DNA of 64,000 bases from Hemerocallis citrina (lineage: Eukaryota > Streptophyta > Magnoliopsida > Asparagales > Asphodelaceae): assembly GCA_017893485.1 (NCBI GenBank), contig CM030366.1, positions 99,011,085 through 99,075,084 on the forward strand, in the 5' to 3' direction. Shown in pieces: positions 47,294 to 58,139 of this stretch (its first letter is position 1; each line of letters begins with the position of its first letter). Below the pieces are notes generated by a model. That model was not told the DNA's origin. It did no database searches and saw only the letters and a list, made by a program, of their open reading frames with translations. The position numbers and the translations under genes are program-made.

Positions 47294-47701
47294 ATGGCGG
47301 ACCACTTCGACCCAGCTGGAGATGACCATTGGCACATTATTGAGGAAGATTACTACCCCGGGCAAGCTGATTCATATGAGGAAGATCCTGAAGAAGTGGA
47401 AGAGGAATGGCCTGAGTCTTGAGAGGTCACCCCACCTCCGAATTCATCTAACGATTCTTTTGACGAAGAGGAACTAGTTCCGGGTAATCTCATTGTGTCT
47501 CTTCAGAGGCAGGTTGAGACTCTGCGGGAGAGAGTCGGACTACTAGAGGCTCAGTTGGCGAAGTGCAAGGATGATTTTGCAGTCCTCAGTCATCGTGTTT
47601 GGGAACTCGAGAAGAGGAAAAACATGATCGATGTGCTGAAGGAGGAAGTTGAGGAACTACGAGGAGAGCTTCGTGAAGCCAAGAGGAACCGTGGGAGTTA
47701 G
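47294..47701 (+). pseudogene. acidic coiled-coil ORF upstream of gag
   Basis: ATG at 47294 opens MADHFDPAGDDHWHIIEEDY, followed by a very acidic stretch with EEDPEEVEEEWPES and a TGA at codon 43. The same frame then continues to 47701 with VSLQRQVETLRERVGLLEAQ, and later LKEEVEELRGELREAKRN. This has heptad-like Leu/Val spacing, a likely coiled coil. Total 135 codons. It ends 122 bp before the gag start, in a position where most gypsy elements have only leader. I recognise no family. Apart from one stop it is well kept compared with pol, which suggests real coding. Confidence 0.6.
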
Positions 47702-47823
47702 ATCGTTGTATCTTCTACTGCTTTCATTTTGATGTCAGAAATGTTTTAAATTCGAATGTATAAAGTTTGAAATTCAATGAAATGAAAAGTTGATTTAAAA
47801 TTCATATTTTATACTTCGAATTT

Positions 47824-48852
47824 ATGGATCTTTTGCATCAGAACATGGCTGAAAGACAAGCTCGTAATGGTGAAGGTCTGGACTTGGAAACGGCGCTAGC
47901 GAGGGTGTATCAGACACTCAATGTCGTTGCCATGAATCAGAATCAGGGAAGGGTGCCTGCGAATCCAGTACCCGAAGCAATCAAACTCATGGAATCATTT
48001 AAACGAATGAAACCACCGGTGTTTGAAGGGAAGTCAGACCCTGACACGGCTGACAATTGGATCCGACAGGTAGAGACTATCTTCGAAGTCTTGGAGACCC
48101 CGAAAGGCAGCAATGTGAAGTTGGCGACTCTGCAACTCGAGAAGGATGCGGCTGTGTGGTGGCAGTCGATGAAGCGGATGATGGGAGGCTTGGTTCTTGG
48201 CTGGGAGGAATTTTTGGAGGAATTCTGCAGTCATTATTTTCCCTTAGACGTCCAGGAGAAGAAGGCCATGGAGTTTCTGTCGCTGCACCAGGGCGGCATG
48301 TCGGTTAGGGAGTATGAGACGAGATTCACTCAGCTTTCAAGGTATGCTCCCGAATTGGTGATTGATGAGGCGAAGAAGGCTTGTAAGTTCGAGCATGGTT
48401 TGAGGCCAAGTTTGAGATCCAGGATGATACCCCTCGGTATCAGGAGGTTTGACAAGATGGTCAAACGAGCGGCAGCCACGGAGGCGGACATGGAGCAGTT
48501 CCACGCTATTTAGAACCGGAGGAACAACTAGAATGCGGGGAAGAGGCCCGCAGTTGCTGGCAATGTCAGGGGACAGCCACTGGCTCAAAGGTTCAAGCCT
48601 ATGGGTGCGAACGTTGTTCAAGTGGCAGGAAGACCCGGGAATACTTGGGCAAGACCTTCTGTGACTTGTTTTAACTGTGGAGAGACAGGCCACTACAAGT
48701 CTCATTGCCCCAAATTGCAGGATGTCGTCCGCAATGGACCAACTCAGTAGACCGGAAAGAAGTCGTACCAACAAGGGCGAGTATTTGCCTTGACTAAAGC
48801 TGATGCTGATGAGGTGGATCACGTCATCACTGGTATGAAGGAGGATGTTTAG
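47824..48852 (+). pseudogene. gag with zinc knuckle
   Basis: The frame starts MDLLHQNMAERQARNGEGLD. It contains the retrotransposon gag core (FEGKSDPDTADNWIRQVETI, LATLQLEKDAAVWWQSM, FLSLHQGGMSVREYETRFTQ) and a CCHC knuckle CFNCGETGHYKSHC at 48667-48708. It stays in one frame to TAG at 48850-48852 with three internal TAG stops at 48511, 48529 and 48748, each readable as a CAG (Gln) changed by C to T. It would form the capsid-like particle. Confidence 0.92.
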
Positions 48853-48961
48853 GAGTGTATCTGTTGTTTTTTTTTCCCGTTAATTAGTGAACTGTTATAT
48901 GACGAGTGTATGTTGTGTAACAGGAAAACTTATTTTGAATTGAAAGAAAGCTGTTGTTTTG

Positions 48962-49405
48962 TTCGATACTGGGTCCTCTCATACTTTTGTATCACCTAAA
49001 TTTGCTAAAGTTCTAGGAGTCGAACCGAATATATTTTCAGGCAAGGTTTTAGCAGTAGCTACTCCGTCAGGGGAGACTCTAACCACTGATCGGTACTATG
49101 CTGACGGCGAGATCGTGATTGTAGATCAAATTTTCGGGATCGATCTGATCGAGCTGAATGTTTTGGGAGTCGATATTATCATTGGTATTGATTGGATGTC
49201 GGTGTACAGTGCGAATATTGAGTGCAAGACCAAGACAGTAACAGTGAAGGCTCCAGGTGGACCTGAAGTCATTTTCCAGGGGAAGAGGATATGTTCAGAT
49301 TTGGTTGCTGCTATCAGCCAGAAGAGAGGGATTCCTGCAGAGGTGCAGCAGATTCCTGTGGTTCGGGATTATCCGAATGTGTTCTTGGAAGATTTGCCTG
49401 AATAG
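48962..49405 (+). pseudogene. aspartic protease domain
   Basis: Begins with the catalytic motif FDTGSSHTFVSP, continues to LGVDIIIGIDWMSVYSANIE and ends in FLEDLPE followed by a stop. The frame differs from gag and from RT, so indels separate it on both sides. A short deletion after LPE removes the usual linker before RT. Confidence 0.9.
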
Positions 49406-49419
49406 TGATGTGGAGTTCA

Positions 49420-50690
49420 ACATCACTATTCAGCCAGGGAGTGCACCTATTTCCAAGGCACCGTATAGGATGGTGCTTGTGGAGCAGGATGAGGTCAAAC
49501 GGCAGATTGAGGAACTGTTGGAGAAGGGCTTTATTCAACCGAGTGCGTCACCTTGAGGAGCACTGGTGCTATTGGTAAAGAAGAAGGATGGTTCGATGAG
49601 AATGTGCATCGATTACTGAGAGCTGAATAAGGTCACTGTTTAGAACAAATATCTGACTCCACGAATTGATGACTTGTTCGATCGTCTACAAGGAGCATTT
49701 GTTTTCTCCAAAATAGATCTTTGATCGGGATATCATCAAGTTCGAGTGAAATCTGAAGACGTGCATAAGACTGCGTTCAGAACTCGACACGGGCATTACG
49801 AATTCTTAGTTATGCCGTTTGGAGTGACAACTGCGCCTGCAATCTTCATGGACATGATGAACAGAGTTCCGAGGCCGTTCATTGATTCTTTCGTCGTGGT
49901 GTTTATCGACGATATTTTCGTGTACTCCAAGTCGGAGGAGGAGCACACGGAGCATCTGGTAGCAGTTTTGAGGAAGCTTCAGGAGCAGGAGTTGTATGCC
50001 AAATTGTCCAAGTGCGATTTCTAAAAATCTGAAGTGGCATTCCTAGGTCACATCCTTTCTAAGGAGGGAGTGGCAACTGATCCTCAGAAGATAGACGCAG
50101 TGAAGAATTGGGCAAGGCCTACTGCAGTGAATGAAATCAGGAGTTTTCTTAGGCTAACTGGATATTACAGGAGATTTATCCAGGGCTACGCTCAGATAGC
50201 CGTGTCGCTCACTGGTCTGACAAAGAAGAATGTGAACTTCAAGTGGTCCTAACAGTGCGAGGCAAGCTTTCAGGAGTTGAAAGAGAGGCTGACTACGACA
50301 CCCATTTTGGCTTTGCCTAGAGCAGGTGTTGAATATGTTGTCTACAGCGATGTTTCACATCATGGGCTTGGTTGTGTCTTAATGCAAGAAGGAAAAGTAA
50401 TCGCTTATGGGTATAGGCAACTAAGACCGCATGAGAAGAATTATCCAACTCATGATCTGGAGTTGGCTGCGATTATCTTTGCCTTAAAGCAATAGAGCCA
50501 TTATGTGTATGATGAGAAGCTGAACATGTACACATACCATAAAAGCTTGAAGTACATCTATCAGTAGAAGGATCTGAACCTGAGGCAAAGGAGATGGCTG
50601 GAGGTACTTGAGGACATTCGTCCGGAGATTAAGTATCATCCTGGGAAGGTTAATGTTGTTGCTGATGCACTTAGCCGCAAGAGAAGTCTT
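49420..50690 (+). pseudogene. reverse transcriptase and RNase H domains
   Basis: RT motifs in one frame: [30 protein letters not shown], and the catalytic [15 protein letters not shown] with both Asp kept. The connection and RNase H follow ([53 protein letters not shown]). In-frame stops occur at conserved Trp, Arg and Gln positions, for example after PSASP at 49554 (Trp expected), in IDY*ELN (Arg), KIDL*SGY (Arg) and KYIYQ*KDL (Gln). Confidence 0.93.
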
Positions 50691-50779
50691 GCAAGTTTGA
50701 TTACAACTCAGAGACAGCTTGCAGAGGAATTGGATCAGGCTGGTATTGAAGTTGTTTTGCAAGGCTTGGGATCATCTTT

Positions 50780-51958
50780 AGCTCAGTTGAGGTTTCAACC
50801 GATGCTGAATGGAATGATTATTGCAAGTCAGAAGGAAGATGCAGAGATTCAGAAGATGATGGAGCAGGTTGGTGCTAGCAAGTTGCCCGGATTTCAAATC
50901 AGGGATGAGGTGCTGTGGTTTGGAGGGAGGCTGTGTGTTCCAGATCAGTCGGACTTGAAATAAAGTATTCTTCAAGAGGCACATGCTACTCTTTTGTCAG
51001 TACATCCTGGGAGTACCAAGATATATAAAGATATTAAACAGCATTTCTGGTGGTCCGGTTTGAAGCGGGATGTGGCTGAATTTGTGTCGATGTGTGAGAT
51101 TTGTCAACAAGTCAAAGCCGAGAATCAAGATCCCGGAGGTCTATTGCAACCGTTACCTATTCCGGAATGGAAGTAGGATAACATCAGTATGGATTTCATC
51201 ACGGGTTTGCTTAAGAGTCCTAAAGGCAATGATGCAATTTGGGTCATAGTCGATTAACTAACCAAGTCCGCTCACTTCTTGGCGATGAAGCTCACTGCTT
51301 CGATGGACAAGTTAGCTGAGATGGATGTTGGTGAGATTGTCAGGCTTCTTGGTGTTCCGTTGACCATTGTGTCTGATCGAGATGCGCGGTTTACTTCGCA
51401 TTTCTGGAGGAGTCTTCAGACAGCTTTGGATACCAAGACAGATTTCAGCACTGCTTTTCATCCCCAGACCGATGGGCATATCGAGAGAGTCAACCGTATT
51501 CTTGAGGACATGCTTCGGTGTTGTGTACTAGACTTTGAGGGCGGTTGGGAAAGGCATTTACCTTCGGTGGAGTTTGCCTACAACAACAGTTTTCAGACTA
51601 GCATTGGGATGGTGCCGTATGAAGCTTTGTATGGCAGGAAGTGCAAGACGCTTGTCTGTTGGTTCGAAGTTGGTGAGCGTCAGATGTTTGGGCCTGAGAT
51701 TGTGAAGCAGACCTCTGAAAAAATTGATCTGATCAGGAAGAGGTTGGTGGAAGCTCAGAGTAGGCAGAAGAGCTATGCAGACAACCGGAGAAGGGACCAT
51801 GAGTTTGAGGTTGGTGACTTTGTCTTTCTGAATGTATCGCCCAGCAAAGGCGTAATCCGATTCGGCAAAGGTAGAAAGTTAGCCCCGAGGTTCATAGGCC
51901 CGTATATGATATTGAAAATGATCGGGAAACTGCTTACCGGCTTGAGTTACCGAAAGAG
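50780..51958 (+). pseudogene. integrase domain
   Basis: The zinc-binding region shows HATLLSVHPGSTKIYKDIKQ and CEICQQVK. The catalytic core has MDFITGL (first Asp), VSDRDARFTSHFW (second Asp) and HPQTDGHIERVNRILEDMLR (Glu). Stops at PEWK*DN (Trp expected) and VIVD*LTKSAHF (Arg expected) interrupt it. A frameshift near 51930 separates it from the chromodomain. Confidence 0.93.
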
Positions 51959-52228
51959 TTGTCTCAGGTGCACAATGTCTTTCATCTGTCTATGCTGAGA
52001 GGTTACATTCCATATCCAAGTCATCATTTGCCAGAAGTGCCAGAGGGTCTGCAGTTTGATCTGAATTACATTGAGCTCCTAGTTGAGATTGTTGATCGTC
52101 GGGAGAAAGTCTTGAGGAATAAGACGATACCGATGGTCAAGGTAGTCTGGAGAAACCAGTTGGTTGAAGAGGCTACTTGGGAATCTGAGGAGAGGATGAC
52201 GAAGGATCATCCTGAGCTCTTTACTTGA
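51959..52228 (+). pseudogene. integrase C-terminal tail with chromodomain
   Basis: After SQVHNVFHLSMLRGYIP the sequence LLVEIVDRREKVLRNKTIPM then VKVVWRNQLVEEATWESEER forms a chromodomain, ending DHPELFT. This module, thought to bind modified histones and guide insertion, defines chromoviruses. The aromatic residues usually forming the methyl-lysine cage are only partly present, as in many plant chromoviruses. Confidence 0.92.
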
Positions 52229-52294
52229 TTGTATTTTCTTATTGTGTTTTGTATTCTCACTCTTTAATTGTAGTTCTGGGGATGGAACTATTCT

Positions 52295-52305
52295 AAGGAG
52301 AGAGT
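52295..52305 (+). other. polypurine tract
   Basis: AAGGAGAGAG immediately before the 3' LTR start at 52308. Confidence 0.85.
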
Positions 52306-52860
52306 GTTGTAATATCCTAAAATTTCATTTTTAATAAAAATATTATTTTTCACGTGTTGTGCACGCGCAAACTTCATGTGTATATTATTTATTTATTTTA
52401 TATAAGATCTCATTTTAGTATGAACAATTATTTTCCTTTATTTTTCTAAAAGGCTATTTCTAAAGTCTAATCACTATTTATTTGTTTTAGCACACTTTAA
52501 TTAATTATTAATTTGGTTGTCTTGGCCCACGAGCCTAGGCCCACTAATTGTGAAGCCCACCAATTTAATAAATCAATTAAATGGTCACACTTGTCATGTA
52601 GAGACAAATGGTGAACATTTTGATTAATTAAATTGTACAAACTTCTAAATAGGGGTACTAGGTGGCATGTGCGATGCATGTAGTGTGCAATGCACACCAT
52701 CTTTGGGGCCGGTTTGTGCATGGAGGAATGGGAGAGTGGGTATGTGTGCATGGGTAGTTTGTTTGTGTGTGGGTGGTTGCTACAACTTCCTCTCCTATCC
52801 TAGCCCTCCATTCTACAACTATCCAACAAATCCTAGCCCTCCAATCTACTCTAAAAATAG

Positions 52861-52868
52861 TATAAATA
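52861..52868 (+). promoter_or_regulatory. TATA box, 3' LTR
   Basis: TATAAATA followed by six C and TTCAT. It could drive readout into downstream DNA. Confidence 0.7.
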
Positions 52869-53964
52869 CCCCCCTTCATACTTGTATTCTACACTAAAGC
52901 AAATATTAAAAGGAGACATTATATAGGAGATATATAAATATTAGTGTGTGAGCGTGAGTATATGTATTTACACCCCCATTGGAGGCCGGCTATCCCTACA
53001 TTGGTGCTCTCGGTTTTTTGGCAAGGAGCAAGGAGAAGGAGTTCGTGCATTGCAATCTAGGAGGAGAAGGCACTCGCTCGCATTCTAGGAGGCTTTAGGG
53101 GATTTTCTTAATTGGTTTTCTTCAAAAGGTGGGTGTTTCTCATGACTTCTAGACTAGAAATCATGCTAGAAAATGAAATTGAATTGCTATTATAAGCTAC
53201 TAGTGGAAATGAAATGCATGCTTGTCTAATTAGAAGAAAATTGTTAATTAGCAAATGTGTGTTAATTGATTACTAGAATTATTGCCTATGAGTAAAAGTG
53301 TATGTTTCTCATTGTTATAAACATTAGAATGCATGTTGATTATGTTTAAATTTCAATTATGTGAAATTCGATAGTAATAAATTGAACCATGCTTATTGAT
53401 TAAGAATGTCAAAGTAGAATGGTGTGTTAAAATTGAATTGATCGAATTGTTTGTTAATAGATGCAATGAATTTCCATATTGCGATATTTATCATGTGGAA
53501 GATTTGAATAAATGAAAAAGAATGTTCTTTTGCGTACGAATAATTGAATGTATTATCTGTAGATTAATTAATAAAAAAAATGGAAGTCTTTACTCACTTA
53601 TAAAGTTAATTTTTGTGCTCTAAAAATATTTTAGTTATCAATGTGTTAGCAAACATCACTGTATTGAATTTTGAACAAAAATCATCTTTGATTATGAACA
53701 AATATGTAATAGTTTTCAAATGTCGAAGTAGTATTCATAATATGCAATCTAAGGCTAAATACATGTTTTAAAAGAGGGGGAAATAGTTTTAAATATACTG
53801 GTTATGGTTAAAATAAATGTAGGTTTATTCTCGATATTTTTGTTTTCAAAAGAGGAGAAAAAGAGACAAATTCGTTTTGAAAATTTTAAAATTTAGTATT
53901 GAACAGAGAGTAAAGTCAAAACCTATTTTATTTATTATCAAATCGATATGTTCACTTAGACCAA

Positions 53965-54180
53965 CTGGTCGGAAGAGATTTGGGTCGCTACAGTATCGGA
54001 GGTCTCGGGTTCGATACCGCGGCTCTGTTTTATTTTTTTTGGTTTAAAATCCAATCGCCGAGAACAGAACACATCAGGCTTTTAATCCCTAGTTAAATCG
54101 CCTTGCGGCTGTGGCACTTTGGTCTTGTGCGTTGTCTGCCTCACCGCTGGCCGCTGGTTCGAATCTTGGTGGGTTTGGAG
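53965..54180 (+). other. two tRNA-like modules in 3' LTR
   Basis: Same pair as in the 5' LTR. B boxes are GGTTCGATACC and GGTTCGAATCT; the second is closer to consensus here than in the 5' LTR copy. Confidence 0.5.
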
Positions 54181-55747
54181 TTTAGAAAAAATATTTTTTG
54201 GGGATTTTTTTGAATTAAAATGGACTTTTAATATAGAATAAAAATCAGAAAAATTATGGATTAAATACTGAAAATTATTGGAACTTATTAGGAAGTATTT
54301 ATACAACTTTTGGTGAAGTGTGAATAAGAAATTGGAGTTTTGCAAGAAATGACTCATTTTTGAAATTAAATTACTTTTTTTTTAAACAAAGGAAAATAAA
54401 TGAAAATTTTTGGGTTATAAAAGATGAATTTTGAAAAGTTGTAATTCGTATGGTTAAATGGAACTATAAGAAATGCGTTTGTAGTAAGATTTGATTTGTG
54501 AATAATAGATGCGTGGAACACACAAATTATTGGTGATTATCAATTGAAATTGACCCTTGCATATGGATTGCACGTGAAATTGAATTATTGATTGTGATGA
54601 ATTATGAAAGTTATGAATACATGAATATTATGTTTTGGGAAATATAAATTATGATTAATCATGAAAAGATCTTATGAGCATGACATTATAATTATGATTT
54701 GAAATTGAGAATTAGGGTATAGCCAAACCTTATACTGACAAAGAAAGAATTGTGAAATGATATTTTGAAATGAGAAGACCAAGGTTGGGTCATGTGAAAT
54801 TAAATCAATAAGATCGGTAAAGTGGAAGTGCTACATTCTAAGAGATTGATTGTATTCATGATTCAATTAAACTAAGGATTAGATAAATAGTAAAGATGTG
54901 ATGAAAGTAAGAGAAAAACATTAAGTATGAGGGCTATTGGATTGGCGCTGTGAGAGTATTCACAGGATGTCTCATGATGAGTCATGATAGGGCATGGATA
55001 CTGCTCCAGAGTACCGTCCCGGTGACGATGCTCGTGGGGTGTTTGACGACTGCGGTCGGTGTCATGTCTATGGTAGGAGCTGAATTACCACAGGATGCCT
55101 GCATGATGAGTCATGTGTCAGTGCGTTGGGATTCCCTCCAGGGCGCCTAGACATGAGTTCGTAGGTCAGAAAACATCAAGGTTACTTACCGTAGTTACAG
55201 TAGTAGATTAAGTCATGGCGAGGGATTGAACCCTACAAGATGAAGAACAGTTAAGGGCTTGCCCTCGGACCTATGTAGTATGGGCTGCATGGACTCTGAA
55301 CAAGTGCGCATTAGTGTCATATAATATTAATAATTGCATTAAGGATTAAGTGCACATTCACAACACGACATCAATAGAATAGTCCATTTAGTTCTGTTTG
55401 TGAGAAGTTTGTGATTTGCTAAGAAATGAGAATCGTTATACTGTTTCCGGCATAGAGAGGATGGCCATGTATAATATTTCGTCAGTTTAATGAACTGACG
55501 CACCCACTGTTTTATATACAGGGTAAAGATGCTTGACAATTGAAGTATACATGCTGCGCAGGATTGATTTAAATGTTGTTTCATGTAAATTGATTGTAAT
55601 ATGGCTTCCGCTGTGATAATGTACAAGTGTAAATGTAACTCTGATGAAAGAAATGTTTTTATTTCCTTGTAAAATTGTACGAAAGAAGTGTAAAGATCCT
55701 GTGGAACTCGAATTCAGTTGTATTTTGGACTTCGGTGTTACAGTGGG

Positions 55748-56628
55748 TGCGAGCCCAATGAAAAGGCACGCCACCCCCTCAACATCCCTACTTCTGAACC
55801 CCTTCACGCCATTGTCCCTCCACCACCACCACCTCCTCCAACGTCACCTCCCCCCTCCAACTGCAGCTCCAACCCTATCTCCGCCACACTCCTTACAACT
55901 GAGTAACCCCCTTGAGGGGGACTCGCCTAGGCTTAGACACGCTCACCCCCCCTCCCCCCTCCCCCCCCCCCCCCCCCCCCCGCGCACACCGAAGTGCATA
56001 TCTACAATAGGAGGGGAGTGGCTATGGTCATCATCGCTAAGCAGAGTGGCTACCCAGGGGATGGGCCCATAGAAGGGGTCCTCCTACTGGCCCTTATAGG
56101 CGTAAAAGAACCCCCCCCCCCCCACCCCATAGTCCTGTGTCACATTCAGTGGGAGGGGCTTGAACAGAGAAGCTACAACCATTATCGTCGTCAATTACCA
56201 CCAGAGTTACAACACAATCCCCACTACCAACAAAAGAAATACGGCTCCTACAAAGTCCAGCGTCACTTTCAGAGGGAGGGGCAAGAGCAGAGGGGCTATG
56301 ACCATCGGCGTCAACCACAACCACAACCAGAGTTACAACACAGGAATCACTACCAACAAAAGAAATATGACTCATACAAATCTTTAGGGCCCATTCACCA
56401 CAACAAACACCAAATACCACCACAGCACTCCCCCCTCCAGCAAGGTCCCAAGATCATCACCACAAACCAGTTAATCAAACCCCCCCCAACCTCCGTCCAA
56501 CACTAGTCTCCTCCTCCTCCTCAAAGGAACTCTAAAGCCCCACTTAAATCCACCATTGAGCGGGCCCAAGATGGGGATCCGCCCAACGAGATTACTATGG
56601 AGTTAGAGTCGGTCGAGGAAGGAGAATA
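55748..56628 (+). other. Pro/His/Gln-rich low-complexity region with C runs
   Basis: C-rich DNA with a 20-nt C run (55962-55981) and a shorter one near 56111. The frame 55994-56506 gives a Gln/His/Tyr-rich product with an internal repeat (HYQQKKYGSYK and HYQQKKYDSYK, about 130 bp apart). It lies upstream of the zinc-knuckle frame and may be its N-terminal part. No family recognised. Confidence 0.4.
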
Positions 56629-57777
56629 GTGGGTGGAGGTCATCAGCAAGATAAAGAAGAGGCAAAACAACTCCCCACCACCACAACTCGAGCACAAAAA
56701 GATAATACGGAAAGGAAACGCAAGCCAGTACCGTGCTTCAATTGCGGAGAATTGGGTCACTACCGGAAAGATTGCTCCAAAGAAGCGAGATGCCTCAAGT
56801 GTATGAAATGGGGGCATCTATCGTATGTTTGTAAAAACATCGTCGAGACAAACAATGACGATGAACGCCCAGTGAGTAGAGGCAGATCGCCAGGTAATCC
56901 AACCGTAATCAGACTAGCAAAATGCTTGGACACAATTAAGAACGAAGAGAAGTGGCTCCGGCAATGGTGCATCGTGGCCAGAGTAAGGTCAAGGAGACCT
57001 TCCGAGACCCACCTCCTCCAAGCCCTAACTCCAGATGGCCAACGAGGGCACACAGGGACTGGGTGGCGAAAAAAATGTATCACTTTCAGTTCCTGGTGTC
57101 CTTCCCCTCGCCAGAGAAGGTGGTCGAGATCACCGGCATGGGAACAGTGAATTTTGGCCATTTCAAGGTGGAATTCTTCGCATGGTTTCCTAGCTTCGGA
57201 GAGGAACTACCATAAGGCGACAAATTCTGGATTTTGATCCATAACGTGCCGCTTCATTTTTGGAAGACGAAGGCACTGCAAGAGATCATCTATGACTTTG
57301 GGTCGATTGAAGACATCGACGAGAAGACAGTGCGACGCTCGGAGATCGTGTTGGCGAGGATACTGATAAGGAGTGCAGAAATCACTTTGATGCCACGGTT
57401 TTCTAAAGTCTACTCCTTTGAGGAGTCGTACCTCATTCAATTCGTGCTTGACAAGCGAGCAGAGACGGAGAAGGAGCTTGCAGCCATCACGTCCCCCACT
57501 CCTCCACCCACACTCAGAGACAACCGAACATACAAATAGGTGGTCTCATCGGAGTGGGACCTAACAATTGATGGGGCTCATAAAGTTGAGCGTGCGCACC
57601 GGGAACTCATCAGAGTGGCAAGAGGGGAGGAGCGGCACCGTGAACAGGCAGCGGAGGGATCAGGACCAGCAAAAGATTCTCTGATCAAAGTTGGTCAAGA
57701 TCGAGGCTTGACCAATAGATCCAACGGCCCAGATGGAAAGAAAACAGTGGATTTATCATCACGGCCAGATTTGGGTA
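56629..57777 (+). pseudogene. zinc-knuckle protein with DUF4283-like domain, broken
   Basis: Two CCHC knuckles lie 15 bp apart: CFNCGELGHYRKDC (56734-56775) and CLKCMKWGHLSYVC (56791-56832). After frame changes, a domain with WILIHNVPLHFWKTKALQEI and VLARILIRSAEITLMP follows (57230-57480), resembling the DUF4283 region of plant retroelement ORF1-like proteins. A basic tail runs to the CACTA insertion at 57777. Such proteins belong to LINE-type or gag-like elements, but knuckles before the DUF4283-like part are the reverse of the common LINE ORF1 order. No reverse transcriptase is visible in the window. Confidence 0.6.
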
Positions 57778-58139
57778 CACTACAAGTAATTTGACATATA
57801 ATGACAACAAAAATCCGTGGGTAAAAGGCGAAAAACCATAGGTATAGCCCGTAAAACCTATACCAACGGACATATTTTTCCGTCGTTTTTAATTAGCTAT
57901 ACCCATGGCAAAATGCCGTCACTATAGCCTATAGCGACGGTTTTTTCACCCGTTGGATAAAACCTCGGTGTTATACCCACGGTTTCGTATCCGTTGGTAT
58001 AGGTTTTAAAGACACCTTTTGCTTTTCTATACCCACGGTTGAAACTCCATTGCTATAGGTTTTAGTGATGGTTTTCGCATCCAATTATTTGAATATATAC
58101 CCACCGTGTTTATTCCGTTGGTATAGTTCTTTTTGTGTA

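Larger units (their letters stand above)
43735..55742 (+). mobile_element. complete Ty3/gypsy chromovirus (Tekay/Del type), 12,008 bp
   Basis: LTRs at 43735-47135 and 52308-55742 begin TGTAATATCC and end GGTGTTATA/GGTGTTACA, with a perfect 5-bp TSD GTGGG (43730-43734, 55743-55747). A Met-initiator primer-binding site, gag with zinc knuckle, protease, RT, RNase H, integrase, a C-terminal chromodomain and a polypurine tract follow in Ty3/gypsy order. LTRs of 3.4 kb plus the chromodomain fit the Tekay/Del lineage. Hand comparison of the first ~225 bp of the LTRs shows about eight substitutions and one indel. Many stops make it non-autonomous now. Confidence 0.96.
52308..55742 (+). repeat. 3' LTR of chromovirus, 3435 bp
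   Basis: Begins TGTAATATCC, ends CGGTGTTACA, and has the same internal modules as the 5' LTR. The paired G-box has one substitution (GCACGCGC for GCACGTGC, near 52365). The 34-bp length difference comes from small indels. Confidence 0.95.

Noticed and set aside
47195..47477. 93-codon frame starting at 47196
   Set aside because: It overlaps the acidic coiled-coil frame out of phase and lacks any recognisable motif; the 47294 frame explains the region better.
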